From contig NZ_JAPEMC010000001.1 in assembly GCF_026343115.1 (NCBI RefSeq), positions 2,976,001 to 3,040,000 on the forward strand: a stretch of 64,000 nt of DNA, in the 5' to 3' direction. The translations under genes and the position numbers were made by a program. Source of the DNA: Streptomyces sp. NBC_00102. GTDB lineage: Bacteria; Actinomycetota; Actinomycetes; Streptomycetales; Streptomycetaceae. Positions 8,356 to 16,685 of the stretch are shown here, one piece after another (positions within the stretch are counted from its first letter, which is position 1; each line of letters begins with the position of its first letter). The notes below the pieces were generated by a model. The model was given only the letters and a program-made list of their open reading frames with translations. It was not told the DNA's origin and did no database searches.

Positions 8356-9621
8356 ATGAAGATTTCCTTCCTCATCCACAACGCATACGGGATCGGGGGG
8401 ACGATCTCCACCACGTTCAACCTGGCCCACGCACTGGCCGAACGGCACGAGGTGGAGATCGTCTCCGTCAACCGGCACCGGGACGTGCCCGCGTTCACGC
8501 TGGACCCGCGGATCCGGCTGCGGCCGCTGATCGATCTGCGGCGGGAGAAGGACCACCCGCTGTTCGGGCTGCCGTCGAAGGCGTTCCCGCGCGCGGAGTA
8601 CCGGTACGGGCAGTACAACGCGCTGACGGACCGTCGGATCGGCGAGTTCCTGGCGGGCACGGACGCGGACGTCGCCATCGGTACGCGGGCCGGGCTCAAC
8701 GTGCACCTCGCCCTCCAGGCCCCCGAGCGCACCGTCCGGGTGGGGCAGGAGCACCTCACGGTGGAGAGCCACCCGCCCGCGCTGCGCCGTGTGCTGCGGC
8801 GTGCGTACCGGCGGCTGGACGGGCTGACCACCGTCACGGACGCGGACGCCGCCGCCTACCGGCGGACGATGCGGCTGCCGGGCGTACGCGTCGAGGCGCT
8901 GCCCAACAGTGTGCCGGACCCCTCGCTCCCGCCTGCGGACGGGAGTTCGCGGGTCGTGATCGCGGCCGGACGGCTGGTCCGCGTGAAGCGGTACGACGTG
9001 CTCATCGAGGCGTTCGCGCAGGTGGCCGCCGAGCGCCCCGACTGGCAGCTGCGGATCTACGGGCGGGGCGAGGAGCACGACCGGCTGCGGCGCTTGGTGG
9101 ACGAACTCGCCCTGCACAACAACGTGTTCCTGATGGGCGCCGCCGCCCCGATGGAGGCCGAGTGGGTCAAGGGATCGATCGCGGCGGCGACTTCGAGCTT
9201 CGAACCGTTCGGCATGACGATCGTCGAGGCGATGCGCTGCGGTCTCCCCGTGGTGAGCACCGACTGTCCCCACGGCCCGGCCGAGATCATCCGGCCCGGT
9301 GAGGACGGCCGGCTGGTCCCGGTCGGGGACCGGGACGCGCTGGCCGCGGCCCTGCTCGACCTCGTCCGCGACGACGATCTCCGCCGCCGGATGGGCCGTG
9401 CCGCACGGGACAACTCCCGCCGTTACGCCCCGGGTCCGGTCGTCGCGCGGGCCGAGTCCCTCTTCGAGGAGCTGACCGCCGCCCGGGCCGCCGGCCGTCC
9501 GGCCGCACCGGCCGCCGGCACCGCCCTCGCGCTGGGACCGCGCGGATACGCGGCCCGGGACAGCCTGGAAGCGGCGGCCCGCGCCCTGCTCAAGACCGTA
9601 CGGAAGGCGAAGCGGCGATGA
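8356..9621 (+). CDS. GT4-family glycosyltransferase
   Basis: A 421-residue GT-B enzyme. The N-terminal Rossmann part opens with MKISFLIHNAYGIGGTIST, whose Gly loop binds the acceptor. The C-terminal part has AAGRLVRVKRYDVLIEAF, a nucleotide-sugar-binding strand-loop, and the retaining-GT4 motif SSFEPFGMTIVEAMRCGLPVV (the E-x7-E motif at about 283-291). The last 50 residues are Ala-rich and basic. It probably transfers a sugar from a nucleotide donor to a cell-surface polymer at the inner membrane face. The next gene overlaps its stop by four bases, so the two work together. The exact product is unknown. Confidence 0.85.
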   Translation: MKISFLIHNAYGIGGTISTTFNLAHALAERHEVEIVSVNRHRDVPAFTLDPRIRLRPLIDLRREKDHPLFGLPSKAFPRAEYRYGQYNALTDRRIGEFLAGTDADVAIGTRAGLNVHLALQAPERTVRVGQEHLTVESHPPALRRVLRRAYRRLDGLTTVTDADAAAYRRTMRLPGVRVEALPNSVPDPSLPPADGSSRVVIAAGRLVRVKRYDVLIEAFAQVAAERPDWQLRIYGRGEEHDRLRRLVDELALHNNVFLMGAAAPMEAEWVKGSIAAATSSFEPFGMTIVEAMRCGLPVVSTDCPHGPAEIIRPGEDGRLVPVGDRDALAAALLDLVRDDDLRRRMGRAARDNSRRYAPGPVVARAESLFEELTAARAAGRPAAPAAGTALALGPRGYAARDSLEAAARALLKTVRKAKRR

Positions 9622-10523
9622 CCCGGACCACACCTGCCAACGGCACCGACCCGGTGCGCGACTCCACGGGCTCCGGCCCCGTCGAACTCCCTCGCGCCGA
9701 CTGCACGGTGGACGGGAACGGCCGGATGGAAGTGCGTCTCGGGCTCCGTACGGCCGAACAGCCCCGGCTCCTGCTGCGGTTGCGCCCGCCGAAGGGGAAG
9801 CCCGAGTCGGTCACCCGGCTGATCGACCTGGAACCGGACGGATCGCCCGAGGAGCCGGACGACGGCGCGGGCGTGACCCGTTGGCGGGCCGAGCTCGGTT
9901 CGGAACCGGCGCTCGCGGAGGGGCGGTGGGACCTCTTCGTCCTGACCTCGCCGGACGCGGAGCGAACCCCCCTGCTGGCGGGCGTCCGTGATCTGCGCGC
10001 GCTGACGGCCGGCCGTACACCGGCACGGACACCGCTGCCGCTCGCGGTACGCGTCCCGTTCACCACGCCGGACGGCACTCTCGCCGTACGGACCTGGCTG
10101 CGGACGGCGCACGCCGAGGCGGACCGCATCGAGGTCTCCGCCGACTCCACGACCGTACGGGCCCGGCTCTTCACCGCCGGACCGGGCACGGAACCGGGCC
10201 CCGGTGCGGCGGCCCTGCTGCGCCTGCGGGGCGGGGCCGGGGAGGTGCGCGAGACCGCGCTGCACGCGGACGGGCCCGACGGTGTGCGGTTCACCTTCAC
10301 CCAGAGGCAGTTGACGGACACGCCCGACGGCGGCAAGGGGGTCTGGGACGTACTCGTACGTATGCGGACGGGCGCGCGGCCGATCCGGGTGGGGCGGCTG
10401 CTGGACGACATCGCGGACCGCAAGAAGGTCTTCGTCCATCCGGCGGTCACCCTCGACGGGCTCACCGCCCGCACCTATTACACGCTGGACAACGAGTTGT
10501 CGGTGGAGGTCACGTCCGGCTGA
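9618..10523 (+). CDS. Partner protein of the glycosyltransferase, beta-rich, often labelled transferase
   Basis: This 301-residue protein starts inside the stop codon of the glycosyltransferase (ATGA overlap), which implies translational coupling. It has no signal peptide or membrane helix. The sequence suggests repeated beta-sandwich modules: about 20-110 and 120-215 both contain a ...GRMEVRLGLR / ...TLAVRTWLRTAHAEADRI element followed by a Trp- or Phe-containing strand. Streptomyces homologues that I recall sit beside polymer-type glycosyltransferases and are annotated vaguely as transferases. I see no catalytic motif, so it may be a substrate-binding or accessory subunit. Confidence 0.6.
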   Translation: MTRTTPANGTDPVRDSTGSGPVELPRADCTVDGNGRMEVRLGLRTAEQPRLLLRLRPPKGKPESVTRLIDLEPDGSPEEPDDGAGVTRWRAELGSEPALAEGRWDLFVLTSPDAERTPLLAGVRDLRALTAGRTPARTPLPLAVRVPFTTPDGTLAVRTWLRTAHAEADRIEVSADSTTVRARLFTAGPGTEPGPGAAALLRLRGGAGEVRETALHADGPDGVRFTFTQRQLTDTPDGGKGVWDVLVRMRTGARPIRVGRLLDDIADRKKVFVHPAVTLDGLTARTYYTLDNELSVEVTSG

Positions 10524-10701
10524 CGATCCGTCCGCACCCGTGTCCTGTAAGGCCGACGGAGTGGACGCACCCGTGTACTCGGGCCCTCCAGCCACTACCG
10601 TGGGGGGCGCCCGTCCTGGCGCCCCTCGCGCGGACGCGCGCCGGTCCCTGCCGACGGGCCCGGCAACGCTCGTCGAGAGCAAGGAGATCGGGGAGAGCAC
10701 C

Positions 10702-10950
10702 ATGGGCGAGTCTCTGAAGACTTTCGTCGGAGGTACCGAGGTGGAGGTACCCAACAGCATCCCGGCCATCCGCGCCGCGCTTCCCGACGAGAGACGCGAC
10801 GAGTTCGACCGCGCCGTCAACGAGGCGGGGGTGCACCAGATTCACGCGGTGATGCGGCACTGGATGCTGGAGGCCGTTCCCGATCCCGAGGCCGAACGCA
10901 TCCTGGACCGACTGGCCCGGGACGAGGCCGAGAGGCGGAGCGTGGCTTGA
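10702..10950 (+). CDS. DUF6247-like protein, probable antitoxin of a type II pair
   Basis: An 82-residue acidic helical protein begins at ATG 10702, with GGGGAGAG about eight bases upstream. The central part (AIRAALPDERRDEFDRAVNEA...HAVMRHWMLEA) matches the pattern I know from DUF6247 proteins, which usually precede a RelE/ParE-like gene. Its last codons overlap the next gene by four bases. Antitoxin is inferred from gene order, size and coupling. There is no obvious DNA-binding motif apart from a possible ribbon near the TEVEVP segment. Confidence 0.55.
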   Translation: MGESLKTFVGGTEVEVPNSIPAIRAALPDERRDEFDRAVNEAGVHQIHAVMRHWMLEAVPDPEAERILDRLARDEAERRSVA

Positions 10951-11189
10951 GTTTCCGTATCTCCTACGCCCCGCCGGCCGACGACACCCTGGCGAAGATG
11001 CGGGACGCAGAACCGTTTCGCGACGAGATGGCCCGCACCCTCGGGCGGGCTCCGTACGGCCACGGCTCCACGGCGGTGAAGGGCGAACGCGACCGCCGCG
11101 AGGCGACGGTGGCGGGCGCGATCGTCCTGTACTACGTCTCCGGTTCGGTGCTCACCGTCACCGTCGTCCGACTGGTGCCGCTGCCCTGA
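10947..11189 (+). CDS. RelE/ParE-like protein, probable toxin of a type II pair
   Basis: The 80-residue product starts at TTG 10947, overlapping the previous stop (TTGA). It shows the RelE/ParE pattern of this family in actinobacteria: ISYAPPADDTLAKM at the start, a helix with EPFRDEMARTL, the GRAPYGHGSTAVKG turn, then strands in RREATVAGAIVLYYVSGSVLTVTVVRLV. In RelE-type toxins the last strands carry the catalytic or gyrase-binding residues; here basic residues KGERDRR are the likely contacts. It may be an inactive remnant or a real toxin. A very long hairpin follows. Confidence 0.55.
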   Translation: MSFRISYAPPADDTLAKMRDAEPFRDEMARTLGRAPYGHGSTAVKGERDRREATVAGAIVLYYVSGSVLTVTVVRLVPLP

Positions 11190-11230
11190 GCCCGAGCGGG
11201 GGCGGCAGCACCGCGGAACGGGGCGCACAA

Positions 11231-11286
11231 CGGCCGGGCGGCCCGGCCGTGACGCCCGCGCGCGTCACGACCGGGCCGCCCGGCCG
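11231..11286. terminator. Bidirectional terminator with 25-bp stem
   Basis: The arms 11231-11255 and 11262-11286 are complementary over 25 bases with one mismatch; the loop is six bases. It lies between the convergent toxin-like and lipoprotein genes. Confidence 0.85.
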
Positions 11287-11298
11287 TCCGACATGAGG

Positions 11299-12117
11299 TC
11301 AGGAAACCTTCTTGACCTGCGCGGCGACGAGCGCGGTCGGCTGCTCCACCTTGACGCTCGGGTCCATGGCCGCGGCCATGTTGACGGTGGTGAAGGTGCT
11401 CACCGTGCTGCCCTGGCGGACCACCACGAGACCGAAGGGGAAGCTCTCGCCCTCCTGCTCCTCGACCACGTTCCACGCCACCGCCTCCTCGCCGCCGGCA
11501 ACCTTCTGCTCGGTGATCGCGGAGAGCTTCTGCGCCTCGCCCTGCACCGTGGCGGTGAAGCCCGAGGCGCATGCGGTGGCCGCCTTGCGCACCGCGGCGA
11601 GGACGTCGGCCGCGTCGCCGCCCTCGTACGAGCCGAGGGAGACCATCGTGGAGCTGACGTTCAGGGCCGCGCCCATCGCGTCGTCGAGGCTCTTCTCCGA
11701 CGCGTCGCCGGAGGTCGTCGTGTCCGACGCCTTCGGCTCCGCCATCGCGGTGCGGGCGGTCGTGGCGACCGGCTTGCCCTGGGGCACCGCGAACAGGGCG
11801 TGCGCGAAGGGCAGGCACTCGGCCTTGTCGGACGTGACGTCCGAAGCCTTGAGGATGTCCTCGGCGCCGGCATTCTCGATCTTGAGGTCCGCGACGTCAC
11901 CCTGGGCCAGCGAGACCTTCTCCAACTCGGCGGCGGTCAGGGCCTTGACGTCGCTCTGCTCGGGCGCGGCAGACTCGGCGGACGCCGACTTCGACGTGTC
12001 CCCCGCCTTGCTCTTGCTGTCCGAGTCGTCCGACGAACCGCCGCAGGCGGTGGCCAGCAGGACCAGGGAGGCCACGGACGCGGCGAGGGCGGAACGGCGG
12101 ACGAGCGAAGCACGCAT
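11299..12117 (-). CDS. Secreted lipoprotein
   Basis: The 272-residue product has an N-terminal lipoprotein signal (MRASLVRRSALAAS...LATACGG), with the lipid-modified Cys at about residue 25. A Ser/Asp/Lys-rich linker follows (about 27-55). The mature domain (about 60-270) ends in a compact alpha/beta part (EAVAWNVVEEQEGESFPFGLVVVRQGSTVSTFTTVN) reminiscent of PknH-type sensor or lipoprotein folds in actinobacteria. A ribosome site AGGAG lies eight bases before the ATG. Cys105 and Cys197 in the mature domain could form a disulfide. Function unknown. Confidence 0.75.
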   Translation of the reverse strand: MRASLVRRSALAASVASLVLLATACGGSSDDSDSKSKAGDTSKSASAESAAPEQSDVKALTAAELEKVSLAQGDVADLKIENAGAEDILKASDVTSDKAECLPFAHALFAVPQGKPVATTARTAMAEPKASDTTTSGDASEKSLDDAMGAALNVSSTMVSLGSYEGGDAADVLAAVRKAATACASGFTATVQGEAQKLSAITEQKVAGGEEAVAWNVVEEQEGESFPFGLVVVRQGSTVSTFTTVNMAAAMDPSVKVEQPTALVAAQVKKVS

Positions 12118-12328
12118 GGTTCATTTCTCCTATTTCGGGAGTAACAACCCTTCGTCGGACACCAGTTGTCATCGGTCACGGCAGGATCGTCACAGTCACG
12201 CTCACCTTATGATCGAAAATTTGCCCACCCATGGTGTGCCTTCGCGCGCACGCGTGATTGTGACTCCACTGTGATCACTCTGTGAATTCGCCGACCGTTT
12301 CGGGAGTATTCATGCCGCAGACCCCCTG
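12118..12328. other. Promoter-side intergenic region of the lipoprotein gene
   Basis: This is an AT-rich stretch by local standards. On the minus strand it leads into the AGGAG site of the lipoprotein gene. It contains GTGATTGTGACTCCACTGTGATCACTCTGTGA at 12254-12285, with repeated TGTGA units that may bind a regulator. No gene is visible. Confidence 0.4.
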
Positions 12329-12490
12329 AGGGCTGTCCCGCAATCCCTGGTGGGTGCGCGACGACAGCTACGGCACCTCGCCGCGTTGTCGGAACGTCCA
12401 CGTACATCCAGTATGCGGACGCTCCTCCGCCTTGCGATGCACCGCATCTGACGCCGCGCACTGATCCACCACGGATTACGGGACAGCCCT
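12329..12490. mobile_element. MITE-like element with 25-bp terminal inverted repeats
   Basis: The left end 12329-12353 (AGGGCTGTCCCGCAATCC...) and the right end 12466-12490 are inverted copies that match at 23 of 25 positions. The 162-base interior has no reading frame of its own. I recognise the GGCTGTCCCG(T/C)AATCC ends as a common Streptomyces IS terminus, so this looks like a non-autonomous or internally deleted copy. No clear target-site duplication is visible. The parent family is not certain. Confidence 0.65.
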
Positions 12491-12675
12491 TTGGATCAGC
12501 GGGTTCCCCCCACCGAGGGACCCTCCACCGGGACACCGCCCACGCACCCTGGCGGACTCCGCCACGAGCGGGACCTGCTGGTCGACGAGGTGACCTTCTA
12601 CCGGGCGGCGGATGTGCCGGAGCCGCCCTCCGGGCGGACGGCGCTCCTTCCGGAACACGATCCGCGGACCGTCCC
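12491..12675. other. Interval between the MITE and a hypothetical gene, possible gene relic
   Basis: From about 12545 the plus strand reads RHERDLLVDEVTFYRAADVPEPP with strong G/C third-position bias but no start codon or ribosome site. It continues into the antisense of the next gene. It may be the remains of a gene cut when the neighbouring element inserted. Evidence is weak. Confidence 0.25.
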
Positions 12676-14190
12676 TCAGGGGCGTGAACCGGCGCCCCCG
12701 TGCTCGGGGTCCGCCTCGCGGGGTGTGACGTTGAGAAAGGGTTCGAACCAGGCGGACGGCCGGAGGTCGCCTATCCCGAGCCGCTGGTTGACCTCGTCCT
12801 CCGGATCCTCCATGCCGTCCAGGCCCGCGTCGTAGAGCATCAGCACGTCGGTGTCCTGGAAGAACCGCTCGGCACACCCGTCGAAGTCGTAGTCGTCCCG
12901 GTGGGCCGGCGGGGCGGCGCCACGGGGGGCTCGCGGGTCGGTGGCGGCACGCGCGTCCCCGGCCGCCCGCGCATCCTCGATGGCGAGGTGCAGGGCCAGC
13001 TCCTCGGCGGTGCACGTGGGCTCCAGCCACCAGCCGTTCGCCAGGTCGCTCCCGATGTCCCGCACCGCCCGCGCGAACCGGTGGCGCCACGCCGCGCCGA
13101 CGCCGAAGGTCACCCTGGGCAGCCGGGTGAAGACCCCGGCCCGCTCGCCGAGCCCTCCTGGGGCGAGCGGGCGGTCGCCGAGCTCCTCCGCGTGATCACG
13201 AGCGTGGTCCGCCAGCGACCGCAGCGCCTCGTGGAGAGCGGCGGCGGTACGGGGCGTGAGTTGCCACTGACAGCGCTCCTGCCCGCACCCCGGGTCCGTA
13301 CAGTGCGGGGCTTCCACCTCGAACAGTGCGGCGAAGTCCGGCCGTTCCACCTCCCGCCCCGGCTCACCGGACCGGCCGGGCGGCTCGGCCTGCGCGCTGC
13401 TCCGCGTACCGGGGTGCGCAGGGCCCTCCGCTCCCCGGAGCCAGCCGGAGCCGAAGTCCGCCACCACCTCCTCGCGGCTCCAGCCCGCGATCTCGTCGTC
13501 CGCCTCCGCGGACAGCCGGTACGCCTGGACACGGTCCGCGAGGGTGTCCGCGCCCGCCAGCTCGCCGCCGTGCTCGGCGAGCCACAGCGTGGCGCCGATG
13601 AGGTCCTGCGGGTCGTGGGGTCCCAGCCGGTCGGCGGGCAGCGGCTCCCAGCCCTCGTCGGCGGCGGCAGCGAGCAACGCCTGACGGTCGTGGACGTGGA
13701 ACTCCCGCAGCAGCGCGATCCGGAAGACCGGACCCGTGAGATCGGCGAGTCGGGCGCCCTGCGGGGCTTCCGGCGCAAGGGACGCCCGCTCGCCCCCCGG
13801 CGCACGGCCGCCCACCCGCACGTGGCCGTTCTCCTGCGCGTGGCCGTTCTCCTGCGCGTGGCCGTTCTCCTGCGCGTGGCCGCCCTCCGACGGCCAGGCG
13901 CCCGCGAGGGCACGGCCGACCGCGACCCGCAGGGAATCCGCCGCTTCGTCCGGCAGCCGCCCGCACAGTTCGTCCACCGGTCCGGCGTCCCACGCCCCCG
14001 CCGGTGCGTGCAGCGCCCGGTGGAGCAGGCGGGCCGCCTCGTGGGCGAGTCCGGGGCCGGGGCAGGTCAGGACGGGATACAGGGACGGGGGACCCGGGCG
14101 GTGGTCCACCAGCGCGAGGACCCGGCTGCCGTCGGGGGTGTGCTCGCAGTGGAAGGCACGCGGCACGGCAGGACGAGGCTGACTGGGCAC
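12676..14190 (-). CDS. Hypothetical protein with a GHAQEN hexapeptide repeat
   Basis: A 504-residue soluble protein without signal peptide or membrane helix. The N-terminal part (about 1-95) has CEHTPDGSRVLALVDHRPG, a likely beta hairpin. Residues about 104-121 are three exact GHAQEN repeats, encoded by an 18-base tandem repeat. The middle and C-terminal parts are rich in acidic residues and Trp (DEGWEPLPADRLGPHDPQDL; DNA-free alpha-helical look), with a Cys cluster CTDPGCGQERCQWQ at about 310-323 that could hold a metal. I do not recognise a family. It is followed upstream by ybjN and mshA on the same strand. Confidence 0.65.
   Translation of the reverse strand: MPSQPRPAVPRAFHCEHTPDGSRVLALVDHRPGPPSLYPVLTCPGPGLAHEAARLLHRALHAPAGAWDAGPVDELCGRLPDEAADSLRVAVGRALAGAWPSEGGHAQENGHAQENGHAQENGHVRVGGRAPGGERASLAPEAPQGARLADLTGPVFRIALLREFHVHDRQALLAAAADEGWEPLPADRLGPHDPQDLIGATLWLAEHGGELAGADTLADRVQAYRLSAEADDEIAGWSREEVVADFGSGWLRGAEGPAHPGTRSSAQAEPPGRSGEPGREVERPDFAALFEVEAPHCTDPGCGQERCQWQLTPRTAAALHEALRSLADHARDHAEELGDRPLAPGGLGERAGVFTRLPRVTFGVGAAWRHRFARAVRDIGSDLANGWWLEPTCTAEELALHLAIEDARAAGDARAATDPRAPRGAAPPAHRDDYDFDGCAERFFQDTDVLMLYDAGLDGMEDPEDEVNQRLGIGDLRPSAWFEPFLNVTPREADPEHGGAGSRP
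13823..13876. repeat. Three perfect 18-bp tandem repeats inside a coding region
   Basis: The unit TGGCCGTTCTCCTGCGCG occurs three times without a mismatch at 13823-13840, 13841-13858 and 13859-13876, with a partial fourth copy following. It is in frame and encodes GHAQEN on the minus strand, so copy number can change without a frameshift. Confidence 0.9.
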
Positions 14191-14316
14191 GCGGTGGCTC
14201 CGGGGAGGTGAGGTGCGGACGCGTGAACATCTGCCCCGGGAACCGGGGATGACACGCCGTCCGGGCCACCTGCCGGACCTGCGACCGGCGCCCGCACCTC
14301 CCGGAAGCGGCCGGTA

Positions 14317-14829
14317 TCAGTCCGTCTCGGTGCGCCGGGTCAGGTGCGCGAACGCGTCGAGGTTCCTGGTGGACTCGCCCCGCGAGACCCGCCAGGCGTA
14401 CTCCTTGCGGATGGCGCTCGCGAAGCCCAGCTCCAGCAGGGTGTTGAACGCCCCGTCGGCCGCTTCGAGCACCGTGCCGAGCAGCCGGTCCAGCTCTTGC
14501 GGGGTGACCACGGCGAGCGGCAGCTTGCCGGCGAGGTAGACGTCGCCGAGCCGGTCCACGGCGTAACTCACGCCGAAGAGGCGGAGGTTGCGTTCCAGCA
14601 GCCAGCGGTGAACCGCCGCGTCGTTCTCGTCCGGGTGCCGGATGACGAAGGCGTTGAGGGAGAGGGAGTGCTTGCCTACCAGCAGCGAACAGGTGGTGGA
14701 GAGTTTGCGGGTGCCGGGGAGCGTCACGACGTAGTTGCCGGGCCCCGGGCTCTCCCATTGCAGGCCGGCGTCGCCGAGGGTCTCCTCGATGATCCGCGCC
14801 ACTGCCGCTTCGTCCGCTCCCTCAGCCAT
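14317..14829 (-). CDS. YbjN-domain protein
   Basis: A 170-residue cytosolic protein. YbjN domains adopt a fold like type III secretion chaperones; their role is unclear. Typical features are the helical start (DEAAVARIIEETLGDAGLQWESP), the strand NYVVTLPGTRKLSTTCSLLVG and the helix VHRWLLERNLRLFGVSYAVD. The ATG at 14829 is chosen since the preceding residues of a longer frame are atypical. In Streptomyces, ybjN next to mshA is conserved, and the 53-base gap on the same strand suggests cotranscription. Confidence 0.8.
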   Translation of the reverse strand: MAEGADEAAVARIIEETLGDAGLQWESPGPGNYVVTLPGTRKLSTTCSLLVGKHSLSLNAFVIRHPDENDAAVHRWLLERNLRLFGVSYAVDRLGDVYLAGKLPLAVVTPQELDRLLGTVLEAADGAFNTLLELGFASAIRKEYAWRVSRGESTRNLDAFAHLTRRTETD

Positions 14830-14882
14830 GCTGCGAGCGTACGACAGCGGGTACCCGCGCACCCGGTCGGTGTGCGGGCGGC

Positions 14883-16259
14883 TCAGCCCTGGCGGGAGCG
14901 GACCCGGCGGCGGTGATCCTGCATCGCGCCGCCGTACACCTCGGCGGTCGCGGCGGCGGCGGTGCCCCAGCCGAATGACTGCGCGTGTTCGGCGGCGGCG
15001 GCGCCCATCCGGTCGACGAGCTCCGGCGCGCGGACGAACCGTTCGAGCGCCAGCGCGTACGCCTCGGGGTCGTGCCCCGGGATCAGGAAACCGCTGACGC
15101 CGTCCCGTACCGCCACCGGCAGCCCGCCCACGGACGCCGCGACGACCGGCGTGCCGACCGCCTGGGCCTCTATCGCGACCAGCCCGAAGGACTCGCTGTA
15201 CGACGGCATGACCAGCACCGACGCGGCCCGGAACCAGTCGGCGAGCTGGTCCTGACCGACCGGCGGCTGGAACCGTACGACGTCGGCGACGCCGAGCCGG
15301 GCGGCCAGCTTGTGCAGGACCTCGGGCTTGGCGAGGCCCGTACCGCTGGGGCCGCCCACCACCGGCACGACGAGGCGGGAGCGGAGCGACGGATCACGTT
15401 CCAGGAGTACGGCCGCTGCCCGCAGCAGCACGTCCGGCGCCTTCAGGGGCTGGATGCGTCCGGCGAAGAGCGGGATCAGGGCGTCCTGCGGCAGTCCGAG
15501 CCGGGCGCGCGCGGCGGCCCGCCCGTCGCCCGGGCAGAAGCGCTCCAGGTTCACGCCGGGGTGCACGACCGCGACGGAGGCCGGGTCGGCGTCGTAGAAG
15601 CGGACGAGTTCGTCCGCCTCCTCCGCCGTGTTGGCGATGAGCCGGTCGGCCGCGTCGACGATCTGCGTCTCGCCGATGACCCGGGCGGCGGGTTCCGGTG
15701 TGTCGCCCTCCGCCAGCGAGGCGTTCTTGACCTTCGCCATGGTGTGCATGGCGTGCACCAGCGGGACGCCCCAGCGCTGCGCGGCCAGCCAGCCGACCTG
15801 GCCCGACAGCCAGTAGTGGGAGTGCACGAGGTCGTAGTAGCCGGGGCGGTGACCGGCCCAGGCCTGCATCACGCCGTGGGTGAAGGCGCAGAGCTGCGCG
15901 GGGAGATCCTCCTTGCGGAGCCCCTCGTACGGTCCCGCGTCGACGTGGCGCACCAGCACTCCGGGGGCCATCTCGACCGCCGGGGGAAGGGAGCCGGTGG
16001 TCGCCCGGGTGAAGATCTCCACCTCGATGTTGATCGCGGCGAGGCGCCTGGCCAGCTCCACGATGTAGACGTTCATGCCGCCGGCGTCACCGGTACCGGG
16101 CTGGTGGAGCGGCGAGGTGTGCACGGAGAGCATCGCGACCCTGCGCGGCCTGCGGTGCCCGGCGGCGAACCCGGCCGTCAGCCCGCTGCCACGGCCGCCC
16201 GGGAATCGCAGGCGCGGGGTCACGCGACCGCCGCCGAAGCGGGAGACGTCACGGCTCAC
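14883..16259 (-). CDS. mshA: D-inositol-3-phosphate glycosyltransferase, first step of mycothiol synthesis
   Basis: The 458-residue GT4 enzyme transfers GlcNAc from UDP-GlcNAc to 1L-myo-inositol-1-phosphate. MshA signatures are clear: [21 protein letters not shown] near residue 46, the acceptor-site [11 protein letters not shown], the donor-site [15 protein letters not shown] and the retaining motif [21 protein letters not shown] (E-x7-E). The first 40 residues are basic and variable. The GTG at 16259 is used; an internal start near residue 43 would still keep the catalytic core. The product makes mycothiol, the main thiol of this organism group. Confidence 0.95.
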   Translation of the reverse strand: MSRDVSRFGGGRVTPRLRFPGGRGSGLTAGFAAGHRRPRRVAMLSVHTSPLHQPGTGDAGGMNVYIVELARRLAAINIEVEIFTRATTGSLPPAVEMAPGVLVRHVDAGPYEGLRKEDLPAQLCAFTHGVMQAWAGHRPGYYDLVHSHYWLSGQVGWLAAQRWGVPLVHAMHTMAKVKNASLAEGDTPEPAARVIGETQIVDAADRLIANTAEEADELVRFYDADPASVAVVHPGVNLERFCPGDGRAAARARLGLPQDALIPLFAGRIQPLKAPDVLLRAAAVLLERDPSLRSRLVVPVVGGPSGTGLAKPEVLHKLAARLGVADVVRFQPPVGQDQLADWFRAASVLVMPSYSESFGLVAIEAQAVGTPVVAASVGGLPVAVRDGVSGFLIPGHDPEAYALALERFVRAPELVDRMGAAAAEHAQSFGWGTAAAATAEVYGGAMQDHRRRVRSRQG

Positions 16260-16685
16260 GTCCGGACCTCCTCAGGGCATGCCGATCGCGGGGACGGTCA
16301 TCCCCTCGTGAGGCGGAACATCGGAAGACTCCCGATACATTTCCGTCTTTGCCAAATCATTGCCATCGCGTGTCAACCTTCGGCATACTCCGCCCACCCG
16401 GCCCGCACTCTCCGGTGACCGATGGCGATCTCCGCCCCCGCGGAGCGGAACGGCCCCCGCGTATACCGCCCGCGCGGGCCCCGGACCGGTCACCCGCCTT
16501 CGCACTCCGGCGCACACCTTCCGTACGCACGCCCGCGCACTCCCCCTCTCTGCACGCCCGCGTGCGCCTGCGCCCCACCGCCCGCGCCCTCACCCCCCGC
16601 CTCCCGCGCCCCGCACCTCCCGCCTCCCACCCGGCTCCCCCGTCGCCCGCACGCCCCTCGTCCTCCGCCACGTAGGCTCGACCGC
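16260..16685. other. Intergenic region between mshA and a methyltransferase, with a C-rich tract
   Basis: The mshA-proximal part (16320-16385) is AT-rich and should hold the mshA promoter. The segment 16535-16675 is strikingly pyrimidine-rich on the plus strand, made of CCCGC, CCTCC and CCACC runs, so the other strand is G-rich and could fold into G-quadruplexes. I see no gene with a ribosome-binding site here. Confidence 0.45.

Noticed and set aside
16500..16675. Coding frame in the C-rich tract before the methyltransferase
   Set aside because: The open frames there are Pro/Arg low-complexity without start signals; long frames are expected in such composition.
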